Assembly: GCA_021784635.1 (NCBI GenBank)
Contig: JAJYHS010000072.1
Location: 1-7,179, forward strand
Direction: 5' to 3'
Length of the DNA stretch: 7,179 nucleotides
From: a bacterium
GTDB lineage: Bacteria > Bdellovibrionota > Bdellovibrionia > Bdellovibrionales > UBA1609
Shown in pieces: positions 1 through 5,134 of this stretch. How positions within the stretch are numbered: the first letter of the stretch is position 1; every line of letters begins with the position of its first letter. The notes below the pieces were generated by a model. The model searched no databases and was not told where the DNA came from. It worked only from the letters and a program-made list of their open reading frames with translations. The position numbers were made by a program, and so were the translations under genes.

Positions 1-1
1 C

Positions 2-2302
2 CTCATGTCGGCCAACGGCAAAATCAATTTTGCGAATGCGCAACCTGAAGACATTACGAACAAAAACTTTCCGGATATGATTGAGAGTTTCGATTACCCG
101 AACGCGAATATTGCCGACGTCGTCAAAGCGATCAGTAAACTTACAGGTAAAAACTTTATAATTGGCCAAGGCGTGACCGGCAAAATCTCGATTATTGCCC
201 CAAGTAAGATCACCGTAGCCGAGGCATACAAAGCATTTTTGACCGCATTAGCGATGAACAATTATACCGTCGTGCCTGACGGCGCATTTTTGAAAATTCG
301 CAGTTTGCAAGAAGCATCGAAAGAAAATATCGACACGTATTCGGGCGCATACTTTCCGCACAGCGATCAATTGATCACGCGCATTATCAAGCTGAAGTAC
401 ATCAACGCCGACGACATTCAAAAAACTCTGCAAGGGCTTATTAATCCGAACGGAAATATCGAGGTGTACGCGCCGACTAACTCCCTCATCATTACGGATC
501 TCGGCTCGAACATTTATCGCATTCAAAACATCATCGACCAGTTGGATGTGCCGGGTTATGAGCAACGACTCGTTGTTATTCCGATTCGTTATGCCCGCGC
601 CAAAGATATCGCCGATCTCATCAGCAAAATCATTAACCAACAACAAGGCGGGCAAAATCAATTTCGCCCCGGCTTTCCGGCTTTTCGACCGTTTGGGCAG
701 CAGCCGCCGTCTACCGGAGGCGCCGCTAACTACTCTCTTGTTCTTCCGGATCTGCGCACAAATTCGATCATCGTCGTCGGTAATGACGCCGGCATAAAAC
801 GCATTCGAGGGCTTGTGGCGAAACTCGATTACCCGATGCGCAATGCCGCGGGTTCAGGCGTATATGTCTATTATGTTCGCTACGGCGATGCGGAAAGTAT
901 CGCCAAAGTTCTTAACGGAATCGCCGCCGAAAGCAAAAAAGAGCAGAAGAAAGCGGCTGCTCCGACGCCACAGCCGGAATTCGGCATGCCCGAAACGGCC
1001 GCTGCGCCTGTTGAGGCGATTCAACCTCTTTTCGGTTCAGACGTGAAAGTCACGTCCGACAAAGCGACAAATAGCATTGTCGTCATGGCTTCGCGGCAAG
1101 ACTGGGATGTGATCCACGCGATTTTGCATAAACTCGACATCCCACGCGACCAAGTTTTTGTGAAATCAATCATCATGGAGATGGACGCAACGAAAGAAAG
1201 TAACTGGGGCGTTAATTATTTTAAATTTATGCCCGGAACGAACGGCCTCGGCCGCTGGGATTTGGTTACTTCGTCAAATGCCGAAAGTCTTCTCAATCCA
1301 ATAAATGACACCGGGCTCAACCTCGGTTTTGGTTCGAGCGACTTGGTGACGGTCAATACCCCGCTTATCGGATCGACAATGGGCACGACGGGGACAACGC
1401 CTGGAATTAGTAATTTTCAGGTGCCGAGCCTTCTTGGCCTGATTAATTTCATAAAGACGACAACAAATGCCAACATTCTTTCGGCCCCGACTCTAACGGC
1501 AATTGACAACGAAAAATCAACAATTGAAGTTGGTGAGGACGTGCCAATATCGCAGACCGCCGTGCAATCGACGAACGGGATTGCAACACCGAACATTCAA
1601 CGCAAAGATTTAACGTTGAAAATGGAAATCACGCCATACATCAGCCCCGATACCAATATGGTCCGGCTCAAACTTCACAATGAAATTAAACAACTCGCAC
1701 CGCAAGTTTCGCTCGGGAGTGCAACGAATCTTGAAGCGAATGCCGTCGTGTACACGACACGCGACGTGAACACCCAAGTTATCGTCAATAGCGGTGACAC
1801 GGCCGTGATCGGTGGCCTGATGCAGGACAAAGACACTCGTACCGTCACAAAAGTACCAATTTTAGGTGATATTCCGATTTTAGGTTGGCTATTTAAATCT
1901 GATAATCCAACTAAAGAAAAAATGGATTTATTGATTTTCATCACGCCCAAAATCATCCGCACGACACACCAAAGCCATCAAGTGGTGAACTCGCAATTGG
2001 CGGAACGGCTCAACTTTATTAAAAAATACGAGGATGGCCGCGACCCGTACGGTTACGAAGTCAATCGGCTCCCGCGTAGCGCCGACAATTTGAATGTCCC
2101 CGATAAGAAGCAATCAGATAACGCATTGGCACCGCTCGAAAATAACAGCAACGGTGGGTCTGGAAGTAATAGTAATGGTGGTTCTGGCAGTAGCGGCTCC
2201 GGTAATAACGGTCACGGCTCTAGCGGTAATAGTTCGAACAACGGCGGTAATAGCACCGGTGACGGCAGTAGCTTTAGCGGCAATGGTATTATGTCGCCCT
2301 AA
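2..2302 (+). CDS. gspD: Type II secretion system secretin GspD (5' end cut by window edge)
   Basis: GspD forms the multimeric outer-membrane channel through which folded periplasmic proteins leave the cell. The 765 residues from the first in-window ATG (position 5) show the full secretin plan. N0 lies at about 22-100 (FDYPNANIADVVKAISKLTG). N1 is at about 122-182, and N2 at about 187-277 is interrupted by a Gln/Phe/Pro-rich insert at 211-239. N3 is at about 285-380, interrupted by a Lys/Ala/Pro-rich insert at 311-337. The secretin core at about 385-655 has the DNEKSTIEVGEDVPI segment (501-515) and the signature VPILGDIPILGWLF (617-630). Residues 712-765 are a Ser/Gly/Asn-rich tail. A secretin needs a signal peptide, and none follows the ATG at 5; the frame is open to the window edge, so the true start is almost certainly upstream and this ATG internal. 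The stop codon overlaps that of the convergent barrel gene. A pilus or phage secretin is less likely given gspE and gspF nearby. Confidence 0.95.
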   Translation, partial: LMSANGKINFANAQPEDITNKNFPDMIESFDYPNANIADVVKAISKLTGKNFIIGQGVTGKISIIAPSKITVAEAYKAFLTALAMNNYTVVPDGAFLKIRSLQEASKENIDTYSGAYFPHSDQLITRIIKLKYINADDIQKTLQGLINPNGNIEVYAPTNSLIITDLGSNIYRIQNIIDQLDVPGYEQRLVVIPIRYARAKDIADLISKIINQQQGGQNQFRPGFPAFRPFGQQPPSTGGAANYSLVLPDLRTNSIIVVGNDAGIKRIRGLVAKLDYPMRNAAGSGVYVYYVRYGDAESIAKVLNGIAAESKKEQKKAAAPTPQPEFGMPETAAAPVEAIQPLFGSDVKVTSDKATNSIVVMASRQDWDVIHAILHKLDIPRDQVFVKSIIMEMDATKESNWGVNYFKFMPGTNGLGRWDLVTSSNAESLLNPINDTGLNLGFGSSDLVTVNTPLIGSTMGTTGTTPGISNFQVPSLLGLINFIKTTTNANILSAPTLTAIDNEKSTIEVGEDVPISQTAVQSTNGIATPNIQRKDLTLKMEITPYISPDTNMVRLKLHNEIKQLAPQVSLGSATNLEANAVVYTTRDVNTQVIVNSGDTAVIGGLMQDKDTRTVTKVPILGDIPILGWLFKSDNPTKEKMDLLIFITPKIIRTTHQSHQVVNSQLAERLNFIKKYEDGRDPYGYEVNRLPRSADNLNVPDKKQSDNALAPLENNSNGGSGSNSNGGSGSSGSGNNGHGSSGNSSNNGGNSTGDGSSFSGNGIMSP
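2138..2290 (+). repeat. Low-complexity Ser/Gly/Asn coding region with two 24-base tandem units
   Basis: This stretch encodes the GspD tail, made almost only of Ser, Gly and Asn. Two adjacent 24-base units at 2147-2170 and 2171-2194 encode SNGGSGSN and SNGGSGSS. They differ mostly at third codon positions, so the repeat is kept better in protein than in DNA. Beyond 2194 the composition continues but the period decays. Such a region could vary in length between strains by slippage. It also keeps other frames open on both strands, which produces spurious reading frames here. Confidence 0.8.
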
Positions 2303-3345
2303 TGCGCGAAGGGAGTGAGCAGCCACACCAGACGAAGTTGATCGTCGTGTACTTGGTGTGTCTGCTGAAGCGGTGCCGTGCCTTCAAGAAGTAATTTAGA
2401 AGTGTCGTCGTCCGATTTTAAAGCAACAACGACACTCAAATCCGTTTCTGCATCGCCGCCGATGGCCATGTTAGGATCAAAAAAATCGTACCGTGTACCC
2501 ACCGTCCAGTTTCGTGATAAATCGCGGCTCACCTGCAAAAGCTGATAATCGTATCGACCCGTTTCATCGTTTTGCACCATTTCACCGCCGCCAATCTCAC
2601 CGACCACATTCCAATCTAACGGAGTGTACTCGGCGAACAAAGCGCCGTTTCGCCAACGCGAAGTTATGCCCGGTTGAAATCCCGCAATCGTATTGGTGGA
2701 ATTTGTCGTAAGATCTGCCGAAACAACCCCCGTTTGCAGCGAAAGTTGCACTTTAAGATTACGCGAATTTGACCATCCCCAATTGCCGGTCAACCACGGA
2801 TTGCCGTCATTCGCTTGATCGATCGAGCCGTTATGGATGACTAATTCGGTAAAATACCCGTCGTGTTCTGTATAAAAACTAACACCTTCATCGCTCAGAG
2901 CGATGAGCCGGCGGCTGAACGACTGCGAATATTGAAAATACCGATGAACCTCGTTGAGAGTTCCGTCGTATCCAAAATCAATTGGTATCAGCCCCGCCCG
3001 CACACGACCATAAACTCCGTTGTATTCGGCATAGGCGTCGACCAAACCCAATTGTGAAGGATTCGTGTTGGAATAATAAATCGGCATATTCCGGTAAGCC
3101 TGATCGCCGATCGTAAAATGCGCCGACCAGTGGCGGTCTTTGCGCCACAATACTCCAAATGCGGAGTTGTCGAGGTCAAAAGAACCGCCCTTTTCTTCTT
3201 GTGAAAAATACGTGGCACGCATGCGGACATCGTTGATTGATAGCGTGCCTATCTTTTCTTCTGCGTGAGCTGCAGAAACACAAAAAACTTGCGTGCATAA
3301 TGCGACTGCCGCAATCAACCGTGTCGCAACCAAAATTGATTTCAT
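2299..3345 (-). CDS. Putative outer-membrane beta-barrel (porin-like) protein with signal peptide
   Basis: I do not recognise a named family. From the ATG at 3345 the protein has 348 residues. A basic start (MKSILVATR) and a hydrophobic segment lead to a likely signal peptidase I site after SAAHA (residue 28). The rest has no hydrophobic helix. It consists of short alternating polar/apolar stretches rich in Tyr, Trp and Gly, typical of beta strands (for example LGLVDAYAEYNGVYGRVRAG, FYTEHDGYFTELVIHNGS, WTVGTRYDFFDPN). This resembles porin-like barrels, including the phosphate-selective porin type, but only in style. A GTG at 3351 would add Met-Lys, but the G-run at 3354-3358 is 8 bases from the ATG and only 2 from the GTG, so I chose the ATG. 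It follows the hydratase stop by 23 bases and is probably in the same operon. The protein ends PFAH, so the aromatic residue of a usual barrel end is two residues from the terminus. Membrane location is moderately supported; substrate is unknown. Confidence 0.7.
   Translation of the reverse strand: MKSILVATRLIAAVALCTQVFCVSAAHAEEKIGTLSINDVRMRATYFSQEEKGGSFDLDNSAFGVLWRKDRHWSAHFTIGDQAYRNMPIYYSNTNPSQLGLVDAYAEYNGVYGRVRAGLIPIDFGYDGTLNEVHRYFQYSQSFSRRLIALSDEGVSFYTEHDGYFTELVIHNGSIDQANDGNPWLTGNWGWSNSRNLKVQLSLQTGVVSADLTTNSTNTIAGFQPGITSRWRNGALFAEYTPLDWNVVGEIGGGEMVQNDETGRYDYQLLQVSRDLSRNWTVGTRYDFFDPNMAIGGDAETDLSVVVALKSDDDTSKLLLEGTAPLQQTHQVHDDQLRLVWLLTPFAH
2318..2366. terminator. Long imperfect inverted repeat at the convergent gspD/barrel gene junction; possible terminator or mRNA 3' hairpin
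   Basis: The arms at 2318-2330 and 2354-2366 are complementary at 12 of 13 positions, with a single C/T mismatch at 2323/2361. Inside them GACGA (2331-2335) pairs with TCGTC (2342-2346) around a 6-base loop, leaving a 7-base bulge at 2347-2353. The structure begins 15 bases after the gspD stop and lies within the last codons of the opposing barrel gene. No T-run follows on either strand, so it is not a standard intrinsic terminator. A factor-assisted terminator or an RNA-stabilising 3' hairpin for gspD is possible. The pairing is seen directly; the function is inferred. Confidence 0.4.
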
Positions 3346-3353
3346 CTTCACTG

Positions 3354-3358
3354 CCCCC
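3354..3358 (-). promoter_or_regulatory. Weak ribosome binding site of the barrel gene
   Basis: On the minus strand a GGGGG run sits 8 bases before the ATG at 3345 and only 2 bases before the alternative GTG at 3351. It is a poor Shine-Dalgarno match, but it is the only purine-rich element at usable spacing and favours the ATG. It lies in the short gap after the hydratase stop codon, consistent with translation from a shared mRNA. Confidence 0.45.
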
Positions 3359-3368
3359 GAATTGATCT

Positions 3369-4148
3369 TCAGCGCCCGGTAAACTGCGGCGCGCGCTTTT
3401 CTAAAAACGCGGCTATCCCTTCGCGTTTGTCGTCTGACCGAAACACTTGCCCGAACAATTCCGCCTCAAGTTTTAACCCCTCCGTCTGCGGCAATTCAAC
3501 CCCTCGTCGAATGGCTTCTTTGGTAAACCGAATTGCACGCGGGCTGCGCTCGGCAATTTTCTGCGCAATTTTCTTTGCCTGTTCCATTAAATCGACGGGT
3601 TCAAATGTCAACGCTACAACTCCCCATTTTTCCATTTGCTCCGCCGTATAAACGTCGCCCGTGAGCGTAATGAGCCGCGCACGCGATCGGCCGACAATGC
3701 GGCTGAGCCGTTGCGTACCGCCGTAGCCGCAAATGAGGCCGAGTGACACCTCGGGAGTGCCCATTTTCGCTTTTTCCGATGCTACAATGAAATCGCAAGC
3801 AAGGGCCAATTCGAGGCCGCCGCCTAAAGCAAAACCATTTACGACAGCAATTGTCGCAAACGGTAAATCTTCGAGACTCTGAAAAACGCGCTGCCCTTCT
3901 TCAGACATCGTCCGCCCCGTTTCGGGTCCGCGCTCAGACATTTCTTTTATATCGGCGCCAACAGCAAAAGCTTTACCGGATCCGGTTACGAGCAAACAAC
4001 GAATCGATGAATCGTCGCGAATCGAAGCCAGGCATTCACCCAACTCCCGAATCATTAGAGCGTTTAAAGAATTGAGGGCGTCCGGCCGATTGAGCGCAAG
4101 TGTTGCGATCGCGCCCTCGCGAGTGAGTTCCACCGTTTGAAAGGACAT
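3369..4148 (-). CDS. Enoyl-CoA hydratase/isomerase family protein (crotonase type)
   Basis: This cytoplasmic enzyme most likely adds water reversibly to a trans-2-enoyl-CoA such as crotonyl-CoA, giving the L-3-hydroxyacyl-CoA used by the dehydrogenase encoded just upstream. The 259 residues match the usual single-domain length of the family. The CoA/oxyanion segment GADIKEM is at 64-70 and NGFALGGGLE at 104-113. Both catalytic glutamates of hydratases are present, E113 and E133 (TPE), with the 20-residue spacing of the rat enzyme (E144/E164). The GYGGTQRL signature is at 141-148. The frame stays open to 4232 but would overlap hbd. The ATG at 4148 has a GGAGG six bases upstream and gives the normal N terminus, so it is the start. 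The gap after hbd is 16 bases, indicating an operon. With both glutamates kept, a hydratase is more likely than an isomerase or other crotonase-fold enzyme. Chain-length preference, and so the choice between Crt- and PaaF/FadB-like roles, cannot be told. Confidence 0.93.
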   Translation of the reverse strand: MSFQTVELTREGAIATLALNRPDALNSLNALMIRELGECLASIRDDSSIRCLLVTGSGKAFAVGADIKEMSERGPETGRTMSEEGQRVFQSLEDLPFATIAVVNGFALGGGLELALACDFIVASEKAKMGTPEVSLGLICGYGGTQRLSRIVGRSRARLITLTGDVYTAEQMEKWGVVALTFEPVDLMEQAKKIAQKIAERSPRAIRFTKEAIRRGVELPQTEGLKLEAELFGQVFRSDDKREGIAAFLEKRAPQFTGR

Positions 4149-4154
4149 GATTTG

Positions 4155-4159
4155 CCTCC
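4155..4159 (-). promoter_or_regulatory. Ribosome binding site fixing the hydratase start
   Basis: On the minus strand GGAGG lies 6 bases before the ATG at 4148, entirely within the 16-base gap after the hbd stop codon. It decides against the longer reading frame starting at 4232, which would run into hbd. Confidence 0.85.
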
Positions 4160-4164
4160 GCGCC

Positions 4165-5031
4165 TTAAGCTTTCTTCGAATAATCGTAAAATCCGCGGCC
4201 ATTTTTACGCCCGTACCATCCCGCTTCAACATATTTTATCAAAAGCGGGCACGGACGATACTTCGGATCGCCCAAACCGTCATATAACACATTCATAATC
4301 GCGAGGAGCGTATCTAAACCCACAAAATCAGCAAGTGTTAACGGACCCATCGGTTGATTCGTGCCAAGCTTCATACCGGTATCGACATCTTCAACAGTCG
4401 CGATACCTTCGTAAACCGCGTAAATCGCTTCGTTGATCATTGGGCACAAAACACGATTAATGGCAAAACCGGGAACGTCTTTAGCCACAATAAATGTTTT
4501 ACCCATCACTTCAGCGAGTTGTTTAACTTGGTTAAAAGTTTCGTCGGAGGTTTGAAGACCACGAATCAGTTCCACCAATTTCATCAACGGCACGGGATTC
4601 ATAAAATGCATGCCCGCCACTTGCGTCGGTCGCGAGGTGACGCTGGCCAGTTTGGTCAACGAAATTGACGACGTGTTTGAGCAAAACAGCGTTTTTGGCG
4701 AGCAGACCTGATCAAGGTCTTTAAAAATTTTAAGTTTCAAATCCAAATTTTCAGGCGCCGCTTCAATAACGACGTCGGCGTCGCTAAGTGCTTTGAGATC
4801 GCGCGTATGCCCGATACGCGATAAAATTTTTGGTTTTTCATCCGCCGAAAGTTCGCCTTTTTTGATAAGGCGATCGAGACTTGACTCAATCGTTTTCACG
4901 CCTTTTTTAAGGGACTCATCCGACACATCGGTCATTGTGACTTGCAGCCCCTTTGTCGCCGCCACCTGAGCTATTCCATTGCCCATTTGACCAGCCCCAA
5001 CCACTCCAATACTTTTCATTGTCGCCGTCAT
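4165..5031 (-). CDS. hbd: 3-hydroxybutyryl-CoA (3-hydroxyacyl-CoA) dehydrogenase
   Basis: This cytoplasmic NAD(P)-dependent enzyme interconverts L-3-hydroxyacyl-CoA and 3-oxoacyl-CoA in beta-oxidation or, in reverse, in butyryl-CoA synthesis. The 288 residues are the normal length of the stand-alone enzyme. An N-terminal Rossmann fold has GAGQMG at 12-17 and an acidic residue, D35, after the second strand. The active-site set known from the human enzyme is all present: S121 in SNTSS, H142 in MHFMNPVP, E154 in KLVEL and N192 in GFAINRVL. The C-terminal dimerisation domain has [19 protein letters not shown] (217-235) and ends in [14 protein letters not shown] (271-284). The start at 5031 has AAGGAG 8 bases upstream; an in-frame ATG at 5019 would sit 20 bases away and is less likely. 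It is the first gene of a probable three-gene operon and is divergent from gspE. It is not fused to the hydratase, unlike FadB/FadJ. Confidence 0.95.
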   Translation of the reverse strand: MTATMKSIGVVGAGQMGNGIAQVAATKGLQVTMTDVSDESLKKGVKTIESSLDRLIKKGELSADEKPKILSRIGHTRDLKALSDADVVIEAAPENLDLKLKIFKDLDQVCSPKTLFCSNTSSISLTKLASVTSRPTQVAGMHFMNPVPLMKLVELIRGLQTSDETFNQVKQLAEVMGKTFIVAKDVPGFAINRVLCPMINEAIYAVYEGIATVEDVDTGMKLGTNQPMGPLTLADFVGLDTLLAIMNVLYDGLGDPKYRPCPLLIKYVEAGWYGRKNGRGFYDYSKKA

Positions 5032-5039
5032 TTTGAAAG

Positions 5040-5045
5040 CTCCTT
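5040..5045 (-). promoter_or_regulatory. Ribosome binding site of hbd
   Basis: On the minus strand AAGGAG stands 8 bases before the ATG at 5031. It chooses this codon over the second in-frame ATG at 5019. I see no convincing promoter for hbd in the divergent region. Confidence 0.85.
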
Positions 5046-5099
5046 TTTATGCAATTCATCACGCTAACAGGCGGCTAAAGCGGCGTCCAGATGCAAAGC

Positions 5100-5127
5100 G
5101 TGACGGACCGGGTTTTTTAGGTATAAT
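5100..5127 (+). promoter_or_regulatory. Candidate gspE promoter giving a leaderless or nearly leaderless mRNA
   Basis: A perfect TATAAT is at 5122-5127. Sixteen bases upstream, GTGACG (5100-5105) matches 4 of 6 positions of the sigma-70 -35 consensus, and the spacer includes a six-T run (5113-5118). Seven bases separate the -10 box from the ATG at 5135, so transcription would begin at or next to the A of the start codon. No Shine-Dalgarno sequence lies at normal distance; the nearest purine group, AGG at 5119-5121, is too far. The hexamers are seen; promoter activity and leaderless translation are inferred. The element could also be a chance AT-rich match. Confidence 0.5.
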
Positions 5128-5134
5128 AAATTCT

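Noticed and set aside
248..661. Antisense open frame of 137 codons within gspD
   Set aside because: It is a shadow of a strongly supported coding frame; the product matches nothing I know and has no start context.
2094..2326. Open frames on both strands (2094-2318 plus, 2114-2326 minus) over the GspD tail
   Set aside because: They result from the low-complexity Ser/Gly/Asn codons; their products are Ala/Val/Thr-rich nonsense without start signals.
4149..4232. Upstream extension of the hydratase reading frame to 4232
   Set aside because: It would overlap the end of hbd by 68 bases, and the ATG at 4148 has an ideal GGAGG and the family's usual N terminus.
3369..5031. A FadB-type bifunctional beta-oxidation protein broken into two genes
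   Set aside because: Both genes have full family length, their own ribosome binding sites and normal starts, and FadB has the hydratase first and the dehydrogenase second, the reverse of this order.
5061..5101. Inverted pair ACGCT/AGCGT and direct repeat GCGGC-TAAA-GCGGC as a possible operator in the divergent region
   Set aside because: Five-base matches are expected by chance in 100 bases and no regulator is nearby to suggest a site.
5106..5118. Possible intrinsic terminator, GC-rich bases followed by six T
   Set aside because: The upstream bases form only a stem of about three pairs, and no plus-strand gene precedes it that would need a terminator; it is better read as a promoter spacer.
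5033..5134. Upstream extension of gspE from the ATG at 5033, adding 34 residues
   Set aside because: It has no ribosome binding site, lies over the hbd leader, and encodes a basic stretch unlike GspE N termini; the ATG at 5135 gives the normal beginning.
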